Below, piece after piece: positions 1 to 6,420 of a stretch of 33,489 nt of DNA; position 1 is the stretch's first letter, and the number at the start of each line of letters is the position of its first letter. The DNA is taken from the IMG/VR virus record IMGVR_UViG_3300030103_000898, positions 1-33,489 of that record; one strand, given 5' to 3'. Both the position numbers and the translations under genes were made by a program. The notes beneath the pieces are model-generated. The model was not told the origin of the DNA. It did not search any database and saw nothing but the letters and a program-made list of their open reading frames with translations. Source of the stretch: a virus.

Positions 1-77
1 GGTGCTGGCGGCGGCGCTACCAGAACAGGCTCTGCAACTAATTATTCGGGCGGTGATGGTGCGGATGGCATTGTTGT
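1..77. repeat. Terminal direct repeat, left copy (circular-assembly overlap)
   Basis: Bases 1-77 are identical to 33413-33489. The repeat lies inside one open reading frame that stays in frame when the copies are merged. An exact length of 77 matches a common assembler k-mer size, so it most likely marks a closed circle and not biological terminal redundancy. Real physical ends cannot be placed from it. Confidence 0.9.
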
Positions 78-96
78 GATTTATGAGTTTTTATAA
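1..96 (+). CDS. 3' end of glycine-rich tail fibre protein (continues from 31286)
   Basis: This is the last 31 codons plus TAA of the fibre gene that starts at 31286 and leaves the window at 33489. The frame is continuous across the join: 31286-33412 is exactly 709 codons and codon 710 begins at base 1. The peptide is Gly/Ala/Ser-rich and ends in DGIVVIYEFL, the usual ending of glycine-rich phage fibre tips. The stop TAA (94-96) shares its last base with the next ATG, so the next gene is probably translationally coupled. Confidence 0.85.
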   Translation, partial: GAGGGATRTGSATNYSGGDGADGIVVIYEFL

Positions 97-458
97 TGGC
101 TAAATATTGTAAAATTAAAGACAGTATTGTTGTAAACATTATCGAAGCTGACGCTGATTTTGCGTCAGAGAACAATCTTATCGCTGCGGCAGAAAATGCA
201 GAGATTGGCGGGTCATATGACGGCTCTAGCTTTACTCGTAAAGTTGCGGTTGACAACAGAACAAGTGAGCAGAAAACAGAGGATGCTAGAGACGAGCGAG
301 ACGGCGCTTTGAAATCATGTGACTGGACTGTGATGCCAGACAGCCCTTTATCTGATAGTAAGAAAACAGAATGGCAAACATATCGTCAAGCATTGCGTGA
401 TGTCCCAGCGCAGTCTGATTTTCCTGACACAATAAATTGGCCTACGATGCCAGAGTGA
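96..458 (+). CDS. Tail-fibre assembly chaperone-like protein
   Basis: The protein has 120 residues. The N-terminal half (about 1-55) is beta-rich and begins MAKYCKIKDSIVVNIIEAD. The C-terminal half has the signature of small phage tail-assembly chaperones: an acidic/Arg helix (EDARDERDGAL), then DWTVMPDSPL, then a Lys-rich turn leading to YRQALRDVP and a final WPTMPE. In this family the protein usually sits directly behind a fibre gene and helps fold or attach it. Here it follows the glycine-rich fibre with a one-base stop/start overlap. The 150-residue gene at 30822 carries a related QALRD segment. The family assignment is fairly firm; its partner is inferred from position. Confidence 0.75.
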   Translation: MAKYCKIKDSIVVNIIEADADFASENNLIAAAENAEIGGSYDGSSFTRKVAVDNRTSEQKTEDARDERDGALKSCDWTVMPDSPLSDSKKTEWQTYRQALRDVPAQSDFPDTINWPTMPE

Positions 459-459
459 T

Positions 460-609
460 ATGTACAAATACAGATGTAAATCTTGCGGTGCAGAATACAA
501 AAAGGAAGAAGTACAGCACATGTGTTTAAAATGTGATGCATCTGCTAATTATATAAAAATTCCAGAGAAAAATGATGCAAAAACCCAGCCTTCAATCCAT
601 ACACGTTGA
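460..609 (+). CDS. Small zinc-ribbon protein
   Basis: A 49-residue ORF starts two bases after the preceding stop. It has two CxxC pairs, Cys6/Cys9 and Cys22/Cys25, in a short basic peptide (MYKYRCKSCGAEYKKEE at the start), the pattern of a single zinc ribbon. The C-terminal tail after residue 33 is polar and unremarkable. It overlaps the next ORF by 38 bases in another frame. Function is unknown; small zinc ribbons in phages are often host-takeover or nucleic-acid-binding proteins, but nothing here shows which. Confidence 0.6.
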   Translation: MYKYRCKSCGAEYKKEEVQHMCLKCDASANYIKIPEKNDAKTQPSIHTR

Positions 610-745
610 TTTAGAAAAACATATTGCTGTATCTGATGAGCGTTGGAAAGAGACTATACTACGTATAAAGCGCATCGAGCATATTATGATTGGCTCTGCT
701 GGTACTATGATTGTTCTTTTATTAGGTGTAATTTTGCGGGGCTAA
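572..745 (+). CDS. Small single-span membrane protein
   Basis: A 57-residue protein starting MMQKPSLQSIHVDLEKHIA. Residues 1-37 are polar and helical with alternating charges (DERWKETILRIKRIEH), followed by one hydrophobic segment (about 38-55, IMIGSAGTMIVLLLGVIL) and a short RG end. The layout, an N-terminal amphipathic helix and a C-terminal membrane span, is common among lysis-associated phage proteins of the XhlA kind. It is the first of a run of small membrane genes ahead of the holin and endolysin. The start overlaps the zinc-ribbon gene out of frame. The lysis role is inferred from position. Confidence 0.6.
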   Translation: MMQKPSLQSIHVDLEKHIAVSDERWKETILRIKRIEHIMIGSAGTMIVLLLGVILRG

Positions 746-746
746 C

Positions 747-1247
747 ATGGAGCCTATTACAACAGCTATTGCGGCTGTTACAGCAGCTAGTAATGCAATC
801 GCATTTATAAAATCAAGGATAAATGATGTTCAATCTGTTGCTGATATTTCACAACAAATCGGTACGCTCTTTGACTGTCAAAAGAAGCTTAATGATGAGC
901 GTAATAAACAAGCTAGTGTTGGTGATATCAAGTTTCAAAGCAGTATTGATGCGGTTCTTGAATCCAAAAAATTACAAGAACAAATGAATGAAATTAGATC
1001 AATGATCAACTTACGATTCGGCCCTAATACATGGCAGGAAATTGTTGACCTACATAATAAGAAACTTAAAGAGCAAAAAGAAGCTGAGAAGGCGGCGAGA
1101 CGTGAAGCGGCTCGTAAGGCTAAAGAGCTTGAAGAAACGATTAAGGCAACGTTACTTGTCGCGGGTATTATTTTAGTTTCAATATCTTTGTTTATATTCT
1201 TATTTGTAACTGTAGCAGAGAGTAGCCCAGAGGAGATTGTATTGTGA
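747..1247 (+). CDS. Hypothetical protein with C-terminal membrane anchor
   Basis: A protein of 166 residues. An Ala-rich N-terminus (about 1-25) resembles a membrane-interacting helix. It is followed by a long charged helical region (about 60-132) with a Lys/Glu/Ala-rich coiled-coil stretch (KLKEQKEAEKAARREAARK) and one membrane span at about 134-156 (LLVAGIILVSISLFIFLFVTV). It lies one base after the preceding stop and its own stop overlaps the GTG of the next gene. The coiled coil plus anchor would fit an envelope-spanning or holin-accessory role, but I do not recognise the family. Confidence 0.6.
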   Translation: MEPITTAIAAVTAASNAIAFIKSRINDVQSVADISQQIGTLFDCQKKLNDERNKQASVGDIKFQSSIDAVLESKKLQEQMNEIRSMINLRFGPNTWQEIVDLHNKKLKEQKEAEKAARREAARKAKELEETIKATLLVAGIILVSISLFIFLFVTVAESSPEEIVL

Positions 1248-1459
1248 CAAATTGGTGGAAGAGATACATACAATTTAATCTTACAGCTAAACTTACAATG
1301 CTTGCATCGGTTGCTATGTCATGGCGATGCGCTGAATGGTTTATGAATCTTGAAGCCCCAACAACACAGCAATCAGCTTTTGTATCTGTAATTATGGGTG
1401 TTATGACAGGCGTGTATGGTATTTATCTTGGCAAGGAAGCAAGAACAACCAAGGAATAA
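1244..1459 (+). CDS. Small two-span membrane protein, holin-like
   Basis: A protein of 71 residues beginning with GTG, which overlaps the preceding TGA (GTGA junction), so translation is probably coupled. Two hydrophobic segments (about 15-32 and 44-62) are joined by a short polar loop, and the C-terminus is charged (GKEARTTKE). Small size, two spans and a charged tail are class II holin features. A better holin candidate lies at 2050, so this may be an antiholin, a second holin or an unrelated membrane protein. Confidence 0.5.
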   Translation: MTNWWKRYIQFNLTAKLTMLASVAMSWRCAEWFMNLEAPTTQQSAFVSVIMGVMTGVYGIYLGKEARTTKE

Positions 1460-1460
1460 C

Positions 1461-1850
1461 ATGCCAAAACTTAATGAAAATACAGAACTGGCAATGCCTA
1501 TACGCAATCTTATTGCGTTAGTTGGTGCTGCAACTGTGGGTACATGGGCATATTTTGGTGTTATTGAGCGTTTAAATACTATAGAAAACAAACTTATCTT
1601 GATGGAAACCGACCTAGCAATGAATACAGAGTTCAGAATTAAGTGGCCTCGTGGAGAGATGGGCAGTTTGCCAGCAGATTCAGAGCAGTTTATGATGATA
1701 GAGCATTTAGCTGGTGAGCTTGAAAATTTAGCTGAAAATATTGAGAGTGGTAATGCGCCGCATGATCAGCAACAAAAATTAGTATTAGAGTTTTATGATA
1801 GGCGGCTCACAAAGATTGAAGATAACATTGAGAAGCTGGTGAACCAATGA
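1461..1850 (+). CDS. Membrane-anchored coiled-coil protein
   Basis: A 129-residue protein; I chose ATG 1461, one base after the upstream stop, over earlier in-frame codons inside the previous gene. One membrane span at about 14-33 (NLIALVGAATVGTWAYFGVI) is followed by heptad-like helices (ERLNTIENKLILMETDL and, near the end, DRRLTKIEDNIEKL). The N-in anchor with a long helical domain recalls i-spanins, but no partner lipoprotein is visible and the family is not recognised. It lies in the lysis-proximal cluster and overlaps the next gene by an ATGA junction. Confidence 0.55.
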   Translation: MPKLNENTELAMPIRNLIALVGAATVGTWAYFGVIERLNTIENKLILMETDLAMNTEFRIKWPRGEMGSLPADSEQFMMIEHLAGELENLAENIESGNAPHDQQQKLVLEFYDRRLTKIEDNIEKLVNQ

Positions 1851-2053
1851 TTGAAATGACTTTTGTTTTGTTATTAATGATTGGTGAAGAAAAAATAGAA
1901 TATACGCCTTATAAAAACTTGTCTGAGTGTTTATCGATACGACGAAAAATCAAAAGAAATGTTGGTCATAGCATGGACTTTGATAAGAAGTGGTCATGTA
2001 AAGAATTAAAAGTTAAGATATCAGATGGTCAAATACTGGAGATCTTAGAATGA
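1847..2053 (+). CDS. Small cysteine-containing hypothetical protein
   Basis: The protein has 68 residues, with its ATG overlapping the preceding TGA. A hydrophobic start (MIEMTFVLLLMIG) may be a signal or membrane segment. It is followed by a basic region with two cysteines (NLSECLSIRRKIKR and KKWSCKELK) that could form a disulphide if exported. The arrangement resembles the small protein at 12609, which also has a hydrophobic N-terminus and spaced cysteines. I know of no function. Its stop overlaps the start of the holin gene. Confidence 0.5.
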   Translation: MIEMTFVLLLMIGEEKIEYTPYKNLSECLSIRRKIKRNVGHSMDFDKKWSCKELKVKISDGQILEILE

Positions 2054-2415
2054 TACAGGCTTTAATCGGCCCTATAGCGTCACTAGCTGGCTCTTGGATG
2101 GAGAGTAAGGTAGAAGCTACCAGGGCAAAAGGTAAGGTCGCTCAGGCAAAGGCTGAGGCCGAAGCAGAGTTGATGAAGCATGAGGCTGGTTGGGAAAAGG
2201 TTATGGCTCAGGCTTCAGATAATAGCTGGAAGGATGAAGCGTGGACGATATTGTTCATAATCATTATAGGTATGTGCTTCGTGCCGCCGCTTCAGCCTTA
2301 TGTGAGGGAAGGCTTTGCGGCTCTCGAAGCTACGCCAGAATGGTTTCAGTATGCGGTTTATGCTAGTATTGCTGCTAGTTTTGGGCTTCGTAGTTTGAAA
2401 GGTATTAAGAAATGA
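2050..2415 (+). CDS. Putative holin (GTA_holin_3TM-like)
   Basis: A protein of 121 residues. It has a hydrophobic N-terminal stretch (MIQALIGPIASLAGSWMES), a Lys/Ala/Glu-rich amphipathic helix (about 20-60) with KVAQAKAEAEAEL, and two membrane spans (about 66-82 and 99-115) ending in a basic tail (RSLKGIKK). This matches the three-segment holin family found in gene-transfer agents and many alphaproteobacterial phages. The gene overlaps the endolysin start by four bases (ATGA), the usual holin-endolysin pairing, so it is the best holin candidate of the cluster. It would form inner-membrane lesions that release the endolysin. Confidence 0.75.
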   Translation: MIQALIGPIASLAGSWMESKVEATRAKGKVAQAKAEAEAELMKHEAGWEKVMAQASDNSWKDEAWTILFIIIIGMCFVPPLQPYVREGFAALEATPEWFQYAVYASIAASFGLRSLKGIKK

Positions 2416-2858
2416 ACCTATCAAAAAATTTTTCTTTAGCTGAAATGATTAAGAGTCAGACCGCTGAACGTAAAGGCATACCTAATGGGCCTAATGATGA
2501 GCATGTGTATGCCATGACATTGCTTGCTAAAAATATTTTGCAACCAGTCAGAGATGAATTTGGTTCATTCATTGTTTCTTCTGGATACAGATCGCCTGAG
2601 TTGTGTGTAGCTATTGGCAGTAATATACATAGCCAACATGCTAAAGGTCAGGCCGCTGACTTTGAAGTTGCTGGTATGGATAATTATGATCTGGCTTTGT
2701 GGATAGAACAGAACCTAGAATTCGATCAGTTAATTCTTGAGTGTTATACTGGGGGTAATACTGGATGGATTCATTGCAGTTATTCAGCAGAAGAAAACAG
2801 AAAAGAAACTTTGACATATGATAAAATTAATGGTTACAGACATGGCCTTATAAAGTGA
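2412..2858 (+). CDS. Endolysin, M15-type zinc peptidase
   Basis: A 148-residue protein of the peptidase M15A type, which cleaves peptide cross-links or stems in cell-wall peptidoglycan. Visible zinc ligands are His76 and Asp83 in SQHAKGQAADFEV, and His121 in WIHCS. The family's SSGYRSPELC segment precedes them (about 56-65). Length is typical for a single-domain phage M15 endolysin. No signal peptide is seen, so it should depend on the overlapping upstream holin for release. The gene is last in the rightward unit and is followed at once by a hairpin. Confidence 0.9.
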   Translation: MNLSKNFSLAEMIKSQTAERKGIPNGPNDEHVYAMTLLAKNILQPVRDEFGSFIVSSGYRSPELCVAIGSNIHSQHAKGQAADFEVAGMDNYDLALWIEQNLEFDQLILECYTGGNTGWIHCSYSAEENRKETLTYDKINGYRHGLIK

Positions 2859-2891
2859 GGGCCAGCAAAACTGGGAGAAATGCTGACCCTC
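2857..2891. terminator. Hairpin between convergent late and early units
   Basis: An 11-bp stem GAGGGCCAGCA (2857-2867) and TGCTGACCCTC (2881-2891), with one G-T wobble and a 13-base loop, begins at the endolysin stop codon and lies between two converging transcription units. Neither strand has a convincing T-run, so if it terminates transcription it may need a factor. Placement is the main argument. Confidence 0.55.
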
Positions 2892-2933
2892 TGCGACTGG
2901 TCAAAGGAGAACTAAAGTCCAGCCGCTTGTTTG

Positions 2934-3320
2934 TTAAAATGGTATATCATCACCATCAATTACTTGGCTAGTAGGTTGTTCTGCTAAAGCAGAGCCATTC
3001 TGCTTTTGCGTTAGTTGGAATGACATATATTTTTTGTCATCCTTTTGTTTGCGCCAGCCAGCAATGCGTAGATTTATACCCATGTCGAATGGCCCGCTGT
3101 AATCTGGCGCGCCTTCTTTTTGTGTATTTTTCTGATCGTTCTCAAACAGAACACCTACCTTACGATATACTTCTAGACGCTTAGATCCATCCTTAGATTC
3201 TGCTGTAATAATAGCAATGTTTTCTTCATCACCATTAACATCTAGTTTACCTTGAAGAATAAACTTTTGTTCTGGGTATGGCGCAAATGCTGCGCCTTGA
3301 TTTGTGTTGTCGTGTTCCAT
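2934..3320 (-). CDS. Single-strand DNA-binding-like protein with SSB-type C-terminal tip
   Basis: A protein of 128 residues. The body (about 18-105) is beta-rich, with alternating charged and hydrophobic strands as in small OB-fold or DUF736-like proteins (KFILQGKLDVNGDEENIAI; NLRIAGWRKQKDDKKYMSF). A flexible polar linker leads to the last six residues GDDIPF. An acidic DDIPF end is the hallmark of bacterial SSB tails, which dock replication and repair partners. RBS GGAGG lies just before ATG. It is the last gene of a recombination block (annealing protein, exonuclease), which fits ssDNA binding. The tip is seen; the OB fold is inferred. Confidence 0.6.
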   Translation of the reverse strand: MEHDNTNQGAAFAPYPEQKFILQGKLDVNGDEENIAIITAESKDGSKRLEVYRKVGVLFENDQKNTQKEGAPDYSGPFDMGINLRIAGWRKQKDDKKYMSFQLTQKQNGSALAEQPTSQVIDGDDIPF

Positions 3321-3710
3321 TTATACCTCCATTTCGTAATATGAAACTATTTTGCGATTTATACGTTTCTGAATTCTATTAATTTTATAACCAACTGCTC
3401 TGGCATCTCGTAGATATGTTCTAGCAGAGTGTTCTGTTATTTTGAGTTGATTTGCTATTTGTTTCATTGACTGAGGTTTTTTAGATAAAACCAAAACGAA
3501 TCTGTCTATTGCTTTGATAGTGCTTTTTAATGTTTTGTATTTAACAGTAGATTTTGTTCTGCGCTTGTATTCTTGATCTACTTCAGACATAAACTGTTTC
3601 TTGAATGATTCATCAATGCTTTGTGGTTTATCGCTGAGTATCCATAATATACGCTCAAGTTTACGATTGATGTCTGCGATTTCATTTTTTAATTGTTTGA
3701 TGCCAAACAT
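3321..3710 (-). CDS. Winged-helix DNA-binding protein with N-terminal coiled coil
   Basis: A protein of 129 residues. Residues 1-30 form a likely coiled coil (MFGIKQLKNEIADINRKLER). A basic central part leads to a helix-turn-helix at about 78-107 (PQSMKQIANQLKITEHSARTYLRDA) with a following wing-like strand. Its ATG overlaps the stop of the upstream annealing-protein gene (TAATG), indicating coupled translation. Sitting between the SSB-like and annealing genes, it may regulate the recombination operon or help load proteins on DNA. The exact role is unknown. Confidence 0.55.
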   Translation of the reverse strand: MFGIKQLKNEIADINRKLERILWILSDKPQSIDESFKKQFMSEVDQEYKRRTKSTVKYKTLKSTIKAIDRFVLVLSKKPQSMKQIANQLKITEHSARTYLRDARAVGYKINRIQKRINRKIVSYYEMEV

Positions 3711-4171
3711 TACCAGTCTCCTTTACCTGATGATTTTGTTTGTTTGCTATCAGCACTGTACTTGTTACCATCCATAGCACCCAAGAACACATCGGCATTG
3801 AAGCCAAGGTGTGACAATGCTTTGGTTAGGCCATCGGTGATAGCCATTTTTGGGGCGTCTTCACTCATGCGACCCTTGACTGAGTCGTAGAATTTACGAC
3901 ATCCAGAGAATGGGCCGTAAATGTTTTCACGTGAAACAGTCCAGATACTAACATCTGCTATGACTGCTGTATCACCATTGGCTAGATTGATAAAACGTGT
4001 TTCGTTGAGCCAGCCCCAGCCTTGACCCACTGGGCCAAACTGTTCTGTAGCTGATCTGACTTGGTACTGTGGATCAATAGCTGTGAATGATCTAGCGCCA
4101 AACGATACTTTCTTAAGATACGTTGGGTTGGAATCTTGTACTGCATTCCATAGCTTCATGTTATCTGACAT
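3710..4171 (-). CDS. Rad52-superfamily (Sak3-like) single-strand annealing protein
   Basis: The protein has 153 residues. The core carries features of phage Rad52-like annealing proteins: FTAIDPQYQVRSATEQFGPVGQGWGW near residues 29-54, then a beta-hairpin region, and the helix SEDAPKMAITDGLTKALSHLGF (about 103-124), which in this group replaces the classical KKA..DA.KRA motif. The family anneals complementary ssDNA left by a partner exonuclease. That partner is the adjacent upstream gene (YqaJ type), and an SSB-like gene follows. RBS AAAGGAGAAC precedes ATG. The Lys/Ser-rich tail is probably disordered. Family naming is from memory of motifs; a profile search would settle Sak, Sak3 or Erf. 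Confidence 0.6.
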   Translation of the reverse strand: MSDNMKLWNAVQDSNPTYLKKVSFGARSFTAIDPQYQVRSATEQFGPVGQGWGWLNETRFINLANGDTAVIADVSIWTVSRENIYGPFSGCRKFYDSVKGRMSEDAPKMAITDGLTKALSHLGFNADVFLGAMDGNKYSADSKQTKSSGKGDW

Positions 4172-4172
4172 G

Positions 4173-5018
4173 TCAGTTCTCCTTTACTGTGATGCGTAAT
4201 GCTCCGCGCTTGTCGCGCTTGATGGTGAGAAGATCACAGTATACTTCTCGCTCATCATTACCGACCATAGCTTTTAGATCAGCTTTGGCTGACTCAAACA
4301 GCTTGGCATTTGTTTCTGTTTCAATGTAGTCATGGCATCGTGAAATAAATTCGTTATCACTAGATGCATCCCGCTTGACCATGCCATCTACTTTTATCTT
4401 GTCTATAGATACAGGCGGTATTGCATTGCTAGCTGGCTCTTGGTCTTGTGATACACACTTCCAGAACTCAACTAGGTGCACCTTCATCTGATCAATGTAC
4501 TTCCAGTCTTTCTGTACATAGACTGATTCCCAGCGGCGGTTGCCAAAGAATACTGATAGATAACAGCCCTTGGCTTGATGCACCCACATATAAAACTGCA
4601 TCTGTGGCATGTACATCTTGAGGCAGTTCTCCATTGAGTTGCCTTCGTATGTATGCTTGCACTCAATGATCTCGTCTTCATAGGCTCTATCAATCAAGAT
4701 AAAACCATCGACTGTACCTTTGAGCGGTACACCTTCCCAATTCATTTCCGCTGTGGGGCTAAGTGTTTTAGCTCCATATACTTCTTGTTGTTCGTAGCGT
4801 CTAATATTAACGGCACACAAATTTGAATGCTCATTTGTATGTTGTTTGGCAAACCATTTTCTATTGAAGTCTTCTGTTTGTACGCCCATTTGTACTGGCA
4901 GTACATCAGATAGATCGTCAGGTATTACTCTGCCTGTCTTCTCTTGCCATAGTGACAGCCAGTCACCTTCCATAATGCGGCGCATATCGCTACCGCCAAT
5001 AAAGCCTTTGCGTTCCAT
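4173..5018 (-). CDS. YqaJ-type (lambda-exonuclease family) recombinase nuclease
   Basis: A protein of 281 residues from ATG 5018, chosen over an in-frame ATG at 5048 because AAAGGAGAAC sits six bases upstream and the earlier codon lies inside an operator. It has the alkaline-exonuclease order: GGSD at residues 8-11, TVDG with Asp104, then the EIIECKHT box with Glu119 and Lys121, and QMQFY (139-143). These are the metal-binding residues of the PD-(D/E)XK fold. The enzyme resects dsDNA 5' ends to make ssDNA for the annealing protein encoded next door. A promoter and operator-like palindrome lie just upstream at 5037-5065. Confidence 0.85.
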   Translation of the reverse strand: MERKGFIGGSDMRRIMEGDWLSLWQEKTGRVIPDDLSDVLPVQMGVQTEDFNRKWFAKQHTNEHSNLCAVNIRRYEQQEVYGAKTLSPTAEMNWEGVPLKGTVDGFILIDRAYEDEIIECKHTYEGNSMENCLKMYMPQMQFYMWVHQAKGCYLSVFFGNRRWESVYVQKDWKYIDQMKVHLVEFWKCVSQDQEPASNAIPPVSIDKIKVDGMVKRDASSDNEFISRCHDYIETETNAKLFESAKADLKAMVGNDEREVYCDLLTIKRDKRGALRITVKEN

Positions 5019-5036
5019 ATTGTTCTCCTTTGTTGC

Positions 5037-5065
5037 AAAGTACTGCATATATGCAGTTAGGTCAA
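5037..5065 (-). promoter_or_regulatory. Promoter with 16-bp perfect palindromic operator (site B)
   Basis: Reading leftwards there is a -35 TTGACC (5060-5065), a 17-base spacer and a weak -10 TACTTT (5037-5042). The spacer region is filled by the perfect palindrome ACTGCATATATGCAGT (5042-5057), identical to the one at 9419-9434. A protein bound there would block RNA polymerase. It would control the exonuclease, annealing and SSB-like genes. The palindrome also spans the last base of the upstream gene's stop codon. The palindrome is certain; operator function is inferred. Confidence 0.65.
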
Positions 5066-5683
5066 CAGCTTTCTCCTCTGTTGTTCGATTGCGCGAAGCA
5101 GTAGCTTGCGCTTGTGTAATCTCCAGTCAATGTGTTTGTAGAACTCAGCATATGCAGGCCAGAATGTAGCAGTTTTAGATACTTCTTTGATTGCATACAT
5201 TACAATATCTGCTGGGTACTCTGTGAGTTGCATAGCTATAGCATTCATACGAAATGTATAATCTTCAACCGACTCGCCTGCTGGCTTTACCACCAGCGCA
5301 GCCAGCAGAGCGAGTTGGTTGGTAATTTCATCTACAGATAGTGAAGCCATAGAAGCTCGTACAGCGCGTTCAGCCTTGTCACACTGCTCTAGGGTGTCTA
5401 GTTGTATTTGAAAGCCCTGTGTGGTGTATATAGCCTCAGTATCGGTGAATCTAGTTTTGATTTGCTCTACCACTGTTGAGTTGCTGATGGATTCCAGCGA
5501 AGAAACTAGGCGCTTGTCTGCTTCTGCTGGATTGTTTATTTCCAGCAATCGTGCCACCGCCGCTTGACGCATCTCTGTACTTAATGCTGTTTCTGCACCA
5601 AAGTCGGTATGCTTTTCTGATGTCTGCAAACGCATTGCCTTTTGATTGATGGTGGTCACAGAACCTACAGGCTTCATGTTCAT
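5057..5683 (-). CDS. Putative replisome organiser or helicase-loader-like protein
   Basis: The protein has 208 residues from ATG 5683, which follows AAAGGAGAAC. TTG at 5689 is closer to the RBS and is an alternative start. The N-terminal 60 residues are polar. The C-terminal half is all-helical with the pattern LTEYPADIVMYAIKEV followed by FWPAYAEFYKHIDWRL, which recalls phage loader or replisome proteins acting downstream of an initiator. It sits immediately after, and 233 bases inside, the initiator-like gene in another frame, like lambda O and P in order but with far more overlap. The loader role rests on context and a weak motif. Confidence 0.5.
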   Translation of the reverse strand: MNMKPVGSVTTINQKAMRLQTSEKHTDFGAETALSTEMRQAAVARLLEINNPAEADKRLVSSLESISNSTVVEQIKTRFTDTEAIYTTQGFQIQLDTLEQCDKAERAVRASMASLSVDEITNQLALLAALVVKPAGESVEDYTFRMNAIAMQLTEYPADIVMYAIKEVSKTATFWPAYAEFYKHIDWRLHKRKLLLRAIEQQRRKLLT

Positions 5684-6095
5684 GGTCAATGTTCTCCTTT
5701 AGTATTATATTTATTGAGTTGCGTAGATCTTCATCAGGATACCAGTTATCTGGAATCTGATTACGCTTCTTTTTAGATTGACTGGTTACTGATAGGTTAG
5801 TGTTGCACTCTGCACCAGTACTGTTGCACTCTGCACCAGTCGGGAAGATTGTGTATAATGTAGATCGTCTGCTGTTACCACGTTCTCTGCTTATCCAGCC
5901 TCGTTCTTCTAGCCAGTTGAGTTTGCGTGTAACTGTAGACTTGTTCATACATGCACGTGTAGCTAGTCGGTCAAGACTAGGCCAGCATTCATGTGTATAT
6001 TCATTGGCGTGATCAGCTAAAATTACCATCAACCATTTTGCATGGCAGTCTTGTATGTCAGCTTGTATCGCTTTCGCCATCAGTGTGAAGGCCAT
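5451..6095 (-). CDS. Replication initiator-like protein (lambda O / winged-helix type)
   Basis: The protein has 214 residues, with RBS AAAGGAGAAC five bases before ATG. The N-terminal winged helix (about 15-75) has the layout of phage and plasmid initiators: KWLMVILADHANEYTHECWPS, DRLATRACMNKSTVTRKLNW and LEERGWISRER. A linker is followed by DNWYPDEDL and the C-terminal module CRFCDHHQSKGNAFADIRKAYRLWCRN (about 142-168), the usual FxDHxxxKG...W.RN signature. The last 40 residues are low complexity. It should bind the phage origin and recruit a loader. Its 3' 233 bases overlap the next gene out of frame, and its 5' end overlaps the resolvase by 38 bases. Confidence 0.75.
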   Translation of the reverse strand: MAFTLMAKAIQADIQDCHAKWLMVILADHANEYTHECWPSLDRLATRACMNKSTVTRKLNWLEERGWISRERGNSRRSTLYTIFPTGAECNSTGAECNTNLSVTSQSKKKRNQIPDNWYPDEDLRNSINIILKENIDHEHEACRFCDHHQSKGNAFADIRKAYRLWCRNSIKYRDASSGGGTIAGNKQSSRSRQAPSFFAGIHQQLNSGRANQN

Positions 6096-6420
6096 TGTTG
6101 TTCTCCTTTAGTAATGGCGCAATCTTTGATTCAAACACATCGCCATCAAAAATTACAAGCGTTTTTGGCGCTCCTGTTTTGCGCTTATAAAACAAAACAT
6201 TTCGTACAACATTGAAAGGATTGGGAAAATTAGATTTGTCTCGGTACTTTACTTCAGTTACCAGTCTGTGTCCTCCGAGTTCCCAGATGATGTCTCCGCT
6301 ATACTCGCCTCCCAAGCTACCGCTGAGGGGCTGGCGTTTCGCTTGGAACCCCATTTCTTGTAACCAGTTGACGAACCAACGTTCGTGGTAATTTCCTTTG
6401 TTGCGGTTTTTGTTTGCCAT
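6058..6420 (-). CDS. Holliday-junction resolvase-like nuclease (Hjc type)
   Basis: The protein has 120 residues. The PD-(D/E)XK core is well preserved in Hjc order: KGNYHERWFVNWL with Glu13, AKRQPLSGS with Arg29 and Ser33-Gly34, SGDI with Asp43, and the E-x-K pair Glu56/Lys58 in VTEVKYRD. These bind the metals that cut four-way junctions. Length is that of single-domain archaeal-type resolvases. It would resolve recombination or replication intermediates before packaging, in line with the annealing and exonuclease genes downstream. The end overlaps the initiator gene out of frame. Confidence 0.75.
   Translation of the reverse strand: MANKNRNKGNYHERWFVNWLQEMGFQAKRQPLSGSLGGEYSGDIIWELGGHRLVTEVKYRDKSNFPNPFNVVRNVLFYKRKTGAPKTLVIFDGDVFESKIAPLLKENNNGLHTDGESDTS

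Noticed and set aside
1-77. Biological direct terminal repeat of T7 type
   Set aside because: The length equals an assembler k-mer and lies inside a fibre gene instead of at a gene-free end; artefact of circular assembly is simpler.
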